Shown here: positions 7,426 to 16,782 of the stretch, one piece after another
Layout of the letters: the number at the start of each line of letters is the position of its first letter
Position numbering within the stretch: position 1 is the first letter of the stretch
Assembly: GCF_013340205.1 (NCBI RefSeq)
Contig: NZ_BJTG01000003.1
Span: 372,001 to 436,000 of the forward strand
Direction of reading: 5' to 3'
Length of the DNA: 64,000 nt
Origin: Anaeromyxobacter diazotrophicus
GTDB taxonomy: Bacteria; Myxococcota; Myxococcia; Myxococcales; Anaeromyxobacteraceae
Notes under the pieces: generated by a model
The model's input: the letters and a program-made list of their open reading frames with translations, nothing else
Databases searched by the model: none
What the model was told of the DNA's origin: nothing
Position numbers and translations under genes: made by a program

Positions 7426-8787
7426 ATGAGGGTACGAATCCGCGTCCTGGTCGCGCTCACGGTCGCCTTCGCCGCCGCGCGCGCCGAGGCGATCCCCGCC
7501 TTCGCGCGCAAGTACGGCATGTCCTGCACCGCCTGCCACGTCGCCTGGCCCATCCTCAACCAGCAGGGCCAGAACTTCCGCGACAACGGCTACCGGTTCA
7601 AGCTCGGCAAGGACGACCCGGTCACCGTCTCGCCGGCGTACGTGCCGCTCTCGCTCCGCACCACCGCCGCCTACCAGTACACGCGCACCACCAACCAACC
7701 CTCCGACCAGGGCCCGATCACGACCCAGTCCGGCGGCGTGCCGCTGCCGCCCGGGGTCGACCTCCTGAGCGCTGGCACGATCTCGGACGACGTCTCGTAC
7801 CTCGTCGTGGTGACCGGCTTCAGCCCCTCGGACAACGCGGCCTTCGTCGAGTCGGCCTGGGCCAGGCTGGACGACCTGGGGGGGACCGGGTGGCTCAACG
7901 CCAAGATCGGCAAGTTCGAGCTCGATCAGCCCGCCTCCTCGCACCGCGGCATCACGTTGACCTCCGGCTACGCCGTCTACGGCGCCCACCCGGCGGGCAG
8001 CCTGGTCGGGTTCGACCTCGGGGAGAACCAGGTCGGCGTCGAGCTCGACGGCCACGACGCCCGGAGCCTCACGCGCTACTCCATTAGCCTCGTCTCGGCC
8101 AACGGCGCCGAGAGCGGCTCCACCTTCGCCTCGCGGAACGCCTGGTCGGCGCCGCTCCTCTATGCGCACGTGCAGAAGGCGTTCGAGCTCGACAGCGCCG
8201 TCCTGCCCTGGGTCCGGCTGGGGGCGCTCGGGGCGGTGGGCTGGTGGCCGACCTCGTTCTCGACGCTCACGCCGTCGCCGCCGCCGGGGGAGACCGTGCC
8301 CGAGCAGCCGCAGATCGTCCCCGGGACCGGCGCCGACCACAAGCGGTACTACCGCGCCGGCGCCGAGCTGTCCTGGATGCTGGGGTACCCGTCCACCCCG
8401 GCCTTCTTCACGGTCTCCTACATCAACGGGAGGGAGGAGGCGGGGCTCGCCCCCTCCGACCAGGGGAGCGGCGACGCCAACCACTTCAACGGAGGGTTCG
8501 CGGAGGTGGACTGGGTGCCGTTCACGAGCTCCTCCTACGACGCCACGCCCTGGGTGTTCTTCGCCCGCTACGACCTGGTGCGCTACGCGCGCGGGCCCGG
8601 CGACCTCGACGGCGGCACCTTCGGGATCCGCCGCTACCTCGCGCTCGGCCCGCGCGCCTCGGCGGCCGTCCACGCGGAGTTCCACGTCGACCGGGTGCGG
8701 GGCGTCGGCTGGGTCGACCCCGCCACGAACCAGGCCCTCGACGTCGTGACGCAGGCGGCGATGCTCGGCCTCGACTTCGACTTCTAG
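7426..8787 (+). CDS. Haem-tagged outer-membrane beta-barrel protein
   Basis: 453 residues. Signal peptide cut near residue 22, then one CxxCH haem c site right at the mature N-terminus (C34, C37, H38 in MSCTACH). The rest, about 390 residues, has the alternating, aromatic-rich pattern of an outer-membrane barrel and ends in LDFDF with terminal Phe, as barrels do. The N-terminal FARKYGMSCTACHxAWPxLN signature recurs in uncharacterised putative cytochrome/porin proteins of respiratory bacteria. The ATG at 7426 begins the signal peptide; the longer frame from 7384 adds a non-signal tail. It lies between two dihaem cytochromes, suggesting electron traffic to or across the outer membrane. Confidence 0.75.
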   Translation: MRVRIRVLVALTVAFAAARAEAIPAFARKYGMSCTACHVAWPILNQQGQNFRDNGYRFKLGKDDPVTVSPAYVPLSLRTTAAYQYTRTTNQPSDQGPITTQSGGVPLPPGVDLLSAGTISDDVSYLVVVTGFSPSDNAAFVESAWARLDDLGGTGWLNAKIGKFELDQPASSHRGITLTSGYAVYGAHPAGSLVGFDLGENQVGVELDGHDARSLTRYSISLVSANGAESGSTFASRNAWSAPLLYAHVQKAFELDSAVLPWVRLGALGAVGWWPTSFSTLTPSPPPGETVPEQPQIVPGTGADHKRYYRAGAELSWMLGYPSTPAFFTVSYINGREEAGLAPSDQGSGDANHFNGGFAEVDWVPFTSSSYDATPWVFFARYDLVRYARGPGDLDGGTFGIRRYLALGPRASAAVHAEFHVDRVRGVGWVDPATNQALDVVTQAAMLGLDFDF

Positions 8788-8796
8788 GGGGAAGCC

Positions 8797-9519
8797 ATGC
8801 ACACGAGACTCCTCGCCGCCGCCACCCTCCTCGCCGCCGTCGCGAGCGCCTCCGCCACCCCGCCCGATCCGGCCCGCGCCGGGCGCGGGCGGCACGCCTA
8901 CGACCGGTACTGCATCTCCTGCCACGGGGTCGACGGCGACGGCCGCGGCCCGAGCGCCGACTGGATCGACCCGCAGCCGCGCGACTTCACGAGCGGCACC
9001 TTCAAGTTCCGCTCCACGCCGAGCGGCACCCTCCCCACGGACGCCGACCTCTACCGCACGATCACGAACGGGCTCCATCGGACCTTCATGCCGCGCTGGG
9101 AGCCCATCACGGAGCTGGAGCGGCGCGACCTCGTGCAGGTGGTGAAGGCCTTCTCGCCGAAGTTCACGAGCGAGCCGCAGGGGACGCCCATCACCATCCC
9201 GCCGCGCCCCGCCTTCACGCCCGAGCTGGTCCAGAAGGGGAAGGGGGTGTGGGACAAGGTGCAGTGCGCCGCCTGTCACGGGGACACCGGCAAGGGCAAC
9301 GGCCCCTCCGCCTCGACGCTGCGCGACGACTGGGGGCGACCCATCGAGCCGCGCGACTTCACCCGCGGCTCGCTCAAGGTGGGCGACACGCCCGAGGACC
9401 TGTACCGGACCTTCATGACCGGCCTCAACGGCACGCCCATGCCCTCCTTCGCGGAGTCCATCAACGAGGAGGACGCCTGGGCGCTCGTCGCCTACGTGAA
9501 GTCGCTGCGGCGGGACTGA
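8797..9519 (+). CDS. Periplasmic dihaem cytochrome c
   Basis: 240 residues with a cleavable signal peptide (AVASASA, residue 20). Two cytochrome c domains: CISCH (C39, C42, H43) with distal M98 (RTFMPRW), and CAACH (C157, C160, H161) with distal M215 (NGTPMPSF). Both domains contain the RDFTxGxxK loop also seen in the lipoprotein at 6467, showing duplication. Nine bases after the barrel gene, SD GGGGAA. Last gene of the oxidase operon; a mobile carrier between the barrel, the lipoprotein cytochrome and CoxB is the simplest role. Confidence 0.85.
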   Translation: MHTRLLAAATLLAAVASASATPPDPARAGRGRHAYDRYCISCHGVDGDGRGPSADWIDPQPRDFTSGTFKFRSTPSGTLPTDADLYRTITNGLHRTFMPRWEPITELERRDLVQVVKAFSPKFTSEPQGTPITIPPRPAFTPELVQKGKGVWDKVQCAACHGDTGKGNGPSASTLRDDWGRPIEPRDFTRGSLKVGDTPEDLYRTFMTGLNGTPMPSFAESINEEDAWALVAYVKSLRRD

Positions 9520-9586
9520 CCACCGGCCGCGCCGCCCGGACGCCGACCGGCCACGCGCGGCGGCGCGCGGTCCGGCCGGTCCGGGG

Positions 9587-9592
9587 TAGACT
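9587..9592 (+). promoter_or_regulatory. Putative -10 element (TAGACT) of a leaderless promoter
   Basis: TAGACT lies six bases before the ATG at 9599, with no Shine-Dalgarno between, the geometry of a leaderless transcript. The -35 region is GC-only and unrecognisable. It separates the two small genes from the oxidase operon. Confidence 0.4.
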
Positions 9593-9598
9593 CGGCGC

Positions 9599-9841
9599 AT
9601 GAACTCCTCCGACGCGCCCGGCCGTCGCTTCCGGGCGGACGCCGAGACCCCCGAGGCGCTCGTGCTGGTGAAGTACGCGGCCGCCCTCCACGCCACGCGC
9701 CAGATCCTGACGCTGGCCGAGCGCGCGGAGGCGAGCGGGAAGAGGCTCGTGCTGCTCGTGCCGCGCGGCTTCCGGCCGGCGAGCACGCTGCGGCTCTTCA
9801 TGGCGAACCACCCCGACCTCGTCCGCCTGGAGGCGCGCTAG
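9599..9841 (+). CDS. Unknown small protein (80 residues)
   Basis: Not recognised. No signal or membrane helix; the middle LTLAERAEASGKRLVLLVPRGF has an alpha/beta look (helix then a hydrophobic strand). It lacks a Shine-Dalgarno and starts six bases after a -10-like TAGACT. The next gene begins at the very next base after its stop, so the two are translationally coupled and probably work together. Coding status rests on codon bias (G/C third positions) and this coupling. Confidence 0.6.
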   Translation: MNSSDAPGRRFRADAETPEALVLVKYAAALHATRQILTLAERAEASGKRLVLLVPRGFRPASTLRLFMANHPDLVRLEAR

Positions 9842-10252
9842 ATGGGCCTCTACCTGTGCGTGTTCCGGGACGACGAGGAGCTGTTCGGGATCGACGTCGG
9901 CAGCTACGACGACTGGGAGCGCTTCCGGGGCGAGGCGCGCGCCCGCGACGGCCGGATCTTCCGCCGCTACGGGGCGCTGCGCGTCCACGTGAGCCCGACC
10001 ACCCACTGGAGCCCGCGCGACGCGGCGCGGCTCGCCGGGGAGCTGGCCCACCTGCGCGAGGCGCTGCGGCGCGAGCCGCCGCGGCCGCTCCCCCCGGGCA
10101 GCTGGCAGGCCGAGCTCGCGGCCGAGCGCGGCCTCGCGCCGGCCACGCTCGCCGACTGCTTCTTCGACGTGGACGGCGTCCCGCTCTTCGACGGCCTCGC
10201 CGAGCTGTGCCGGCTGGCGGTGGAGACCCGGCAGCCCATCCTCTTCCAGTGA
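9842..10252 (+). CDS. Small conserved protein, tentatively Imm70-like
   Basis: 136 residues, cytoplasmic. The N-terminus MGLYLCVFRDDEELFGIDVG-SYDDW and the C-terminal DCFFDVDGxPLFDxLxxLCRLA...PILF recall, from memory, a family of single-domain proteins annotated as immunity protein 70 (polymorphic toxin antidotes). I could not check this. No toxin gene with an obvious secretion or RHS domain lies nearby; the only partner is the coupled 80-residue gene upstream. It may be an orphan immunity protein or a housekeeping member of the family. Confidence 0.55.
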   Translation: MGLYLCVFRDDEELFGIDVGSYDDWERFRGEARARDGRIFRRYGALRVHVSPTTHWSPRDAARLAGELAHLREALRREPPRPLPPGSWQAELAAERGLAPATLADCFFDVDGVPLFDGLAELCRLAVETRQPILFQ

Positions 10253-10261
10253 GGCGGGCCG

Positions 10262-10696
10262 CTAGCCGAGGTCGCCGCGGGCGAGCACCCGGCCGGCGCC
10301 GGTGACGAGCACCGTCCCGTCGCGGGCGTCCTCGATGGCCCCGGCGAGCGTGACGACGTCGCCGCGCAGCCGCTCGGAGCGCTCGACGGCGGTGACCTCC
10401 CAGCGCAGCCGGACCGGGGTGCCGGCGAGCGCGGCGCGGCGCAGCTCGTAGGAGAAGCCGAGCCCGACGCCCGGGCCGTAGCCGGTGGTGAAGGCGGCGC
10501 AGAAGCTGGTGAGGAGGCCGAGGAGGTGGCCGCCCGAGGCGATGAGGCCGCCGAAGCGGCTGGCGCGCGCCACCGCCTCGTCGTGGTGGAGCGGGTTCGG
10601 GTCGCCGAGCTCCGTGGCGAGCCGCACCACCTCGGCGCGATCGAGGACGAGCTCCTTCTCGGCGCGGTCGCCGACGCGCAGGGGCCGGGCCGCCAT
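10262..10696 (-). CDS. MaoC-like hot-dog fold protein
   Basis: 144 residues, single hot-dog domain of the MaoC/(R)-hydratase or FAS1-like dehydratase class. The hydratase signature is present: D-x-NPLHHDE (LGDPNPLHHDEAVA) followed by the FGGLIASGGHLLGLL helix. Members hydrate 2-enoyl-CoA/ACP thioesters, but many are uncharacterised. Last gene of a minus-strand unit, one base after the ABC ATPase stop, so cotranscribed with the transporter; the link suggests catabolism of an imported acid or a CoA ester. Confidence 0.75.
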   Translation of the reverse strand: MAARPLRVGDRAEKELVLDRAEVVRLATELGDPNPLHHDEAVARASRFGGLIASGGHLLGLLTSFCAAFTTGYGPGVGLGFSYELRRAALAGTPVRLRWEVTAVERSERLRGDVVTLAGAIEDARDGTVLVTGAGRVLARGDLG

Positions 10697-10697
10697 C

Positions 10698-11491
<794 letters not shown>

Positions 11492-11492
<1 letters not shown>

Positions 11493-12310
11493 CAGCTCTC
11501 CATCCCGCGGTGCCAGCGGAGCAGCCAGCGGTTGAGCCGGTTCATGAACACGTCGATCCCGAGGCCGCAGCAGCCGATCGTGATCATGCCGGCGATGATC
11601 TTGTCCGACCACATGAACTCGCGCGCCTCGAGGATCCGGTAGCCGAGCCCCTCGTTCACCGCCGTCATCTCCGCCACGATGACGACGATGAACGCCACCC
11701 CGATCCCGACGCGCACGCCGGTCAGGATGTAGGGCATGGCGGCGGGGAGGATGACGCGGCGGAAGAGCACGCCCTCGGTCGCCCCCAGGTTCTGCGCGGC
11801 GCGGATGTAGATGGCGTCGACGTTGCGCACGCCCGCCACCGTGTTCACCAGCACCGGGAAGAAGGCGCCCAGGGCGATGAGGAACAGGGCGGGCGGGTTC
11901 CCGAGCCCGAACCAGAGGATCGAGAGCGGGATGAAGGCGATGGGCGGGATGGGCCGGACGAGCTCCAGCGCCGGGGCGAGCAGGTCGTGGACGAGCGGCC
12001 GGCGGCCCATGAGGAGCCCGAGCGGCAGCGCCAGGCCGCCCCCGAGGAGGAAGCCCGCCACCACGCGGTAGAGGCTCCCCACCGCGTCGTGCGGCAGCTC
12101 GCCCGAGACGAGCCAGGCGAGGCGGCCGCCCTGCGCCGGGTCGTAGGGCGCCGTGGGCAGGAGGTACTGGAACCACCGCACGGCCACCGCCGAAGGCGCC
12201 GGCAGGATGGCGGCCGAGAAGGCGCCGGCCCGCGAGAGCCCCTCCCACGCCGCCAGCACCAGCACCGGGACGGCGAGGGACTTCGCCAGCTGGCCGAGGC
12301 CGAGGCGCAT
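11492..12310 (-). CDS. ABC transporter permease, SsuC/TauC family
   Basis: 272 residues, six predicted helices, BPD_transp_1 domain. The EAA loop that contacts the ATPase is visible around NLGATEGVLFRRVILPAAMPYILTG. Belongs with the ATPase and binding protein on either side (one-base overlap and one-base gap). Nothing unusual except the leading 80-residue periplasmic/loop segment between helix 1 and 2, typical of the family. Confidence 0.92.
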
Positions 12311-12311
12311 G

Positions 12312-13277
12312 CTAGCGGACGCCCAGCGCGGCCTTCGCCTTCTGGAGGAGCTCGAGCTTCACCCAGTCGGCGGCGCGGGGCGGCCGCTGCAGCTTGCCCA
12401 CGCCGTACTTCACCATGAGGTCGGTCGTGACCTGGATGTGCTCGGCGGTGAGGTCGTAGGTGAAGGCCGCGTTCGACATCGCGTCCTTGTACTCCTGCGC
12501 CGAGAGCTGCCCCTTGAACAGCTGCTCGCGCACGTACCGCTCCGCCAGCGCCGGGTCGTCGAGGAACTTCTTGGTCGCCTCGACGAAGCACTCGAGCACG
12601 CGCAGCGCGACCTCCGGCTTCTCCCGGATCAGCTTCTCGGTCATGACCATGACCCGCACCGGCTCGCCCATGGGCGTGTCGTACGGCTTCACGATCTCGG
12701 TGCCGATGCCCTTCGCGATGGCCTGGGTCGACTGCGGCTCGGACTGGCACATGGCGTCGATCTGCCGCTGCAGCAGCGCCTGGTTCAGGTCGGCGTAGGC
12801 GAGGTAGACGACGAGCACGTCCTTGCCCGGGTGGTCGCTCCAGGTCAGGCCGGCCTTGGCGAGCTCGGCGAAGAGCGCCAGCTCCTGGGCGCCGCCGCGC
12901 GGGACGCCGACCTTCTTCCCCTTGAGCTGGGCCACGCTGGTGAGCCCGAGGTCCTTGCGCCCCACGATGCGGACGCCGCCCTTGGCGAAGCCGGCCACCG
13001 CCACCACCGGCGCCCCGGCCGCCCGCCCGGCGATGGCCGCGTCGGCGGCGCTGGCGGCGATGTCGATCTCGCCCGCCACGATGGCGGGGATGATGTCGAG
13101 GCCCTTCGGGAAGACGCGCTCCTCGACGCGCAGCCCGTACTTGGGGCCGAGCTCCTTCATGTAGGAGACCGCGCCGTAGTGGGCGAACTTGAGGTTGCCG
13201 AGGCGGATCACGTCCTCCGCCGCCGCCGGGCCGGCGACGAGGAGCGCCAGGGCGAGCGCCGAGCCGAATCGCTTCAT
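12312..13277 (-). CDS. ABC transporter substrate-binding protein, NMT1/SsuA-like
   Basis: 321 residues with a signal peptide (cut after AAA, residue about 20). Periplasmic binding protein type II fold of the NMT1/SsuA/TauA group: mature start DVIRLGNLKFAHYG, GEIDIAAS loop and LKGKKVGVPRGGAQ hinge. ATG at 13277 is chosen because GGAGG lies five bases upstream and it opens the signal peptide; four more in-frame codons upstream are not convincing. Gap of 16 bases to the TrpB-like gene upstream, so probably the second gene of that operon. Ligand unknown. Confidence 0.88.
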   Translation of the reverse strand: MKRFGSALALALLVAGPAAAEDVIRLGNLKFAHYGAVSYMKELGPKYGLRVEERVFPKGLDIIPAIVAGEIDIAASAADAAIAGRAAGAPVVAVAGFAKGGVRIVGRKDLGLTSVAQLKGKKVGVPRGGAQELALFAELAKAGLTWSDHPGKDVLVVYLAYADLNQALLQRQIDAMCQSEPQSTQAIAKGIGTEIVKPYDTPMGEPVRVMVMTEKLIREKPEVALRVLECFVEATKKFLDDPALAERYVREQLFKGQLSAQEYKDAMSNAAFTYDLTAEHIQVTTDLMVKYGVGKLQRPPRAADWVKLELLQKAKAALGVR

Positions 13278-13293
13278 GCCATCCTCCACGCGT

Positions 13294-14649
13294 CTAGAGG
13301 GAGATCTTGGGGAGCCGCTCCAGCGAGGCGCGGAGCTTCTCCTCGGGGTAATGGAAGTCGTCGAGCCGGCCCGAGAGATAGGCGTCGTAGGCGGCCATGT
13401 CGAGCTGTCCGTGCCCGGAGAGCCCGAAGAGGATGACGCGCTCGCGACCCTCCTCCCTGGCCCGCTCCGCCTCCTCGATGGCGCCGCGGATGGCGTGCGA
13501 GGACTCCGGCGCCGGCACGATGCCCTCGGTGCGCGCGAAGGTGACCGCCGCCTCGAAGCAGGGCCGCTGCGGGAACGCGCGCGCCTCGAGCTGCCCGGCC
13601 GCGAGGAGCTGGGACACGAGCGGCGACGCGCCGTGGTAGCGCAGCCCGCCGGCGTGGATGCCGGGGGGCATGAAGTCGTGACCCAGCGTGTACATCTTGA
13701 CGATGGGCGCCATCCTGGCGGTGTCGCCGTAGTCGAAGGCGTAGACGCCCTTCGTCAGGGTCGGGCAGCTCGACGGCTCGCAGGCGACGAGGCGCACCTG
13801 CCGGCCCGCGGCCCGGTCGGCCACGAAGGGCAGCGCCAGGCCGCCGAAGTTGGAGCCGCCGCCGTGGCAGGCGAGCACGACGTCGGGGTAGTCGCCGGCG
13901 GCGCGCAGTTGCTCCTTCGCCTCCAGGCCGACCACCGTCTGGTGCAGCAGCACGTGGTTCAGCACCGAGCCGAGCGCGTAGTGGGTGTCCTCGTGGGCCA
14001 GCGCGTCCTCGACCGCCTCCGAGATGGCGAGGCCGAGCGAGCCGGGGTTGCCGGGGTCCGCCGCCAGGGCGGCGCGGCCGGCCTCGGTCTCGGCCGAGGG
14101 GGAGGCGAAGACCTGGGCGCCCCACAGCTGCATCATGCTCTTCCGGTAGGGCTTCTGCTGGTACGAGACCTTCACCATGTAGACGGTGCAGGCGAGCCCG
14201 AACATCTGGCAGGCGAGGGCGAGCGAGCTGCCCCACTGGCCGGCGCCGGTCTCGGTGGCCAGCCGCCGGATGCCGGCCAGCTTGTTGTAGTAGGCCTGCG
14301 GGACGGCGCTGTTGGGCTTGTGCGAGCCCGCCGGCGAGACCCCCTCGTACTTGTAGTAGATCCGGGCCGGGGTCCCGAGCGCCTGCTCCAGCCGGCGCGC
14401 GCGGTAGAGCGGCGTCGGGCGCCACAGCCGGTAGATCTCGCGCACCGGCTCCGGGATCGGGATCCAGCGCTCGGTCGACATCTCCTGCTCGACGAGCGGC
14501 GCCGGGAAGAGCGGCGCCAGGTCCTGCGGGGTGAGCGGCTTCAAGGTCCCCGGGTGGAGCACCGGCGCGAGCGGCCCAGGCAGGTCCGGGATGACGTTGT
14601 ACCAGTGGGTCGGGATCTGCTTCTCGCCGAGCAGCACCTTCGTGTCCAT
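13294..14649 (-). CDS. TrpB2-type tryptophan synthase beta-like PLP enzyme
   Basis: 451 residues, longer than TrpB1 (about 400), as typical of TrpB2. PLP lysine in GSHKPNSA, phosphate-binding GGGSNFGG and the C-terminal GLSGHGQLD serine loop. TrpB2 enzymes condense serine with indole (or salvage indole), often without TrpA. Here it stands alone, not in a trp operon, and heads a unit with an SsuABC-like importer and a MaoC-fold protein. That could mean uptake and use of indole or an indole-like or phosphorylated serine-type substrate; the real substrate is open. The start ATG at 14649 gives the family N-terminus. Confidence 0.88.
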   Translation of the reverse strand: MDTKVLLGEKQIPTHWYNVIPDLPGPLAPVLHPGTLKPLTPQDLAPLFPAPLVEQEMSTERWIPIPEPVREIYRLWRPTPLYRARRLEQALGTPARIYYKYEGVSPAGSHKPNSAVPQAYYNKLAGIRRLATETGAGQWGSSLALACQMFGLACTVYMVKVSYQQKPYRKSMMQLWGAQVFASPSAETEAGRAALAADPGNPGSLGLAISEAVEDALAHEDTHYALGSVLNHVLLHQTVVGLEAKEQLRAAGDYPDVVLACHGGGSNFGGLALPFVADRAAGRQVRLVACEPSSCPTLTKGVYAFDYGDTARMAPIVKMYTLGHDFMPPGIHAGGLRYHGASPLVSQLLAAGQLEARAFPQRPCFEAAVTFARTEGIVPAPESSHAIRGAIEEAERAREEGRERVILFGLSGHGQLDMAAYDAYLSGRLDDFHYPEEKLRASLERLPKISL

Positions 14650-14796
14650 CCGCGCCTCTCGCCTGGGGGGAGGTTCGATGGAACCAAGCGGCGGCGGGCG
14701 CGTCAAGCGCGAGAGCGCCCGGCCGCCAGCCCGGACCACGGGCGCCCGCCTCCGCGGCGCCTCGCGAAGGACGCGCCAGCGCCCGGCGGTCGGTCC

Positions 14797-14802
14797 TAGG
14801 TT
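14797..14802 (+). promoter_or_regulatory. Putative -10 element (TAGGTT)
   Basis: TAGGTT ten bases before the GTG at 14813; no Shine-Dalgarno between them. Likely promoter of the osmotic-stress cluster giving a leaderless or near-leaderless mRNA. The -35 is not recognisable. Confidence 0.35.
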
Positions 14803-14812
14803 GTGACCCGAG

Positions 14813-16042
14813 GTGCTCGCGCCCGCCGAACAGCTGCCCCCCGCCCTGGCGGAGCCTCGCCGCGCGGAGCTCGTCGTCGCGGTCCACGGCGGACCGGCGA
14901 TCGACGCGGGCGACGCCATGCGGGCGGGGCATCGGGTCGGCCACGACCTGGGCGTCACGTACCCGGGGCGGCGGGCGGTGGTCCTGCTGCTCTCCGAGGC
15001 CGAGCGCGCCCCCCTCGTCCCCGCGGACCCGCGCCTCCCGCCGCCGGAGGTGCCGCTCCTCCCGTGGAGCCACCCCGGCCAGAGCGCGCTCGAGGCCACC
15101 CTGCGAGCGGGGGAGCTGTTCGACGCCGCCGCGGTGGCGCTGGTCGTCGCCGGCGGCGAGGAGGAGCTCGGCGGCGGCGCGCGCCACCTCCTCGGGCCGG
15201 TCGTCGCGGACGGCTTCGACCTCGCCTGCCCGTGCTACGCGACCCAGCGCTACGAGGGCGTCCTCGCCACCGGGCTCGTCTACCCGTTCACCCGGGCGCT
15301 GTTCGGCCGCCGGCTGCGCCAGCCGCTCGGGTACGAGCTGGCGCTGTCGCGCCGGGCGGTGAGCCACCTGCTCGGGGAGGCGTGGCAGGCCGATCCGGCG
15401 CACGCCGGCGAGCGCCTCTGGCTGGTGAGCGCCCTGCTGTCGGGCGACTTCCGGGTGGCCCAGGCCTGCCTCGCCGTGCGCCCGCCGCGCCTCGGGGAGG
15501 CGGGCGCCGATCTGGCCGCCTCGCTGGCGCAGGTGGTGGGGTTGCTCTTCCACGAGGCGCGCCTCCACGCCGCCACCTGGCAGCGGGTGAAGGGTTCGCG
15601 CCCGGTGAAGACCTACGGCGAGCCGGCGCTGCCGTCGGGCGAGGCGGGGCCGCCCCAGCTCGAGCCCATGCGCTCCGCCTTCCAGCTCGGCCACCAGGAG
15701 CTGCAGCGGGTGTGGAGCGCGGTCCTGCCCCCGCAGACCATGCTGGCGCTGAAGCGGCTCGCGCGCGAGCCCGAGGAGCGGTTCGCGGTGGACGACGCGC
15801 TCTGGGCTCGCGTCGTCTACGACTTCGCGGTCGGCTACCACCTCGCCCTCATGGACCGGGCGCTCCTCCTGCGCTCGATGACGCCGCTCTACCTCGGCTG
15901 GGCGGCGGGGTTCGTGCGCGAGCTGTCGGCGCTCCCGCCCGAGGCGGTCGATCCGCGGGTCGAGCGCCTGGCCCATGCCTTCGAGCTGGCGAAGCCCTAC
16001 CTCATCTCGCGCTGGCGCTGGCCGGACCGCTTCACCCCCTAG
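14813..16042 (+). CDS. GT-A-type glycosyltransferase-like protein (mannosyl-/glucosylglycerate synthase-like)
   Basis: 409 residues, cytoplasmic. Residues about 18-200 look like a nucleotide-diphospho-sugar transferase domain. The segment [31 protein letters not shown] followed by [13 protein letters not shown] matches the acceptor region of retaining GT-A enzymes such as mannosylglycerate synthase and glucosyl-3-phosphoglycerate synthase (YDGTxTxxxVYPLTRALYG, RQPIGG). The usual DxD metal motif is replaced by AGGEEE, so activity is uncertain. The GTG start has no clear SD. Its neighbours (MscS-type protein, trehalose synthase) fit a compatible-solute role. C-terminal half has no recognised domain. 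Confidence 0.6.
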   Translation: MLAPAEQLPPALAEPRRAELVVAVHGGPAIDAGDAMRAGHRVGHDLGVTYPGRRAVVLLLSEAERAPLVPADPRLPPPEVPLLPWSHPGQSALEATLRAGELFDAAAVALVVAGGEEELGGGARHLLGPVVADGFDLACPCYATQRYEGVLATGLVYPFTRALFGRRLRQPLGYELALSRRAVSHLLGEAWQADPAHAGERLWLVSALLSGDFRVAQACLAVRPPRLGEAGADLAASLAQVVGLLFHEARLHAATWQRVKGSRPVKTYGEPALPSGEAGPPQLEPMRSAFQLGHQELQRVWSAVLPPQTMLALKRLAREPEERFAVDDALWARVVYDFAVGYHLALMDRALLLRSMTPLYLGWAAGFVRELSALPPEAVDPRVERLAHAFELAKPYLISRWRWPDRFTP

Positions 16043-16052
16043 GAGAGCGACC

Positions 16053-16775
16053 ATGTGGACCGACGTGGAGCTGGCGTTCCAGGACGGGCTGCACCGGGTC
16101 GCGCTGGCGGTGGCCGGCTTCCTGCCCGGCGTGCTCACCATGCTGCTCGTCCTCGCCTTCGCGCTCGGCCTGGCGTACCTCATCCGCTTCGGGCTGCGCC
16201 GCTCGCTGGCGGGCATCGACTTCGACCGGCGGGTGCACCGCTGGGGCCTCACCAGCACCGGCGAGTGGATGCCGCGCAACGCGCCCACCGAGGTGGCGGC
16301 GCACGCCGGCTTCTGGTTCGTCCTCCTGGTCGGCTTCCTGGCCGGGCTGCGCGTGCTCGGGACTTCCGTCACCGACGCGCTCTCGGCGCGGATCCTCGAC
16401 TACATCCCGAACCTGCTCGCGGCCGGGCTCATCTTCGCGGTCGGCCTGGCCGCGGCGCGCTTCCTGGAGCGCGCGACCCTCGTCAACGCGGTCAACATGC
16501 AGCTCCGCTCGGCGCGCCTGGTCAGCCTGGGGGTGAAGTGGCTGGTGGTGGTGTTCACGGTGGCGCTGGCGCTGCAGGAGCTGCGCGTCGGGGGCCCCAT
16601 CCTGACCGTCTCCTTCGTGGTCGTCTTCGCCGGCATGGTGCTGGCGGTGGCGCTGGCGGTGGGGCTCGGCGCGCGCTCCGCCGCGCGGCCCGTCGAGGGG
16701 CGGGCCGATGAAGACGACGACGACCTGGGCGCCGCCCCGGCCGACACCGGCGAGCAGCCGGTGCAGCACATGTGA
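16053..16775 (+). CDS. MscS-type TM-helix protein (CmpX-like)
   Basis: 240 residues with five predicted membrane helices and two copies of the conserved TM-helix repeat of mechanosensitive-channel relatives (DYIPNLLAAGLIFAVGLAAARFLERATL and the final helix ending AVALAVGLGARSAARP). The MscS beta-domain is absent, so it is of the short CmpX-like type rather than a full channel. The C-terminal tail is acidic (DEDDDDLG). SD AGGAG; ten bases after the transferase gene and eight before the next, hence one operon. A role in the membrane response to osmotic change is inferred. Confidence 0.75.
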   Translation: MWTDVELAFQDGLHRVALAVAGFLPGVLTMLLVLAFALGLAYLIRFGLRRSLAGIDFDRRVHRWGLTSTGEWMPRNAPTEVAAHAGFWFVLLVGFLAGLRVLGTSVTDALSARILDYIPNLLAAGLIFAVGLAAARFLERATLVNAVNMQLRSARLVSLGVKWLVVVFTVALALQELRVGGPILTVSFVVVFAGMVLAVALAVGLGARSAARPVEGRADEDDDDLGAAPADTGEQPVQHM

Positions 16776-16782
16776 GGGCGCG

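Noticed and set aside
12153-13436. 427-codon plus-strand frame over the ABC transporter genes
   Set aside because: Low-complexity Arg/Leu/Val composition; the minus strand has clear ABC domains.
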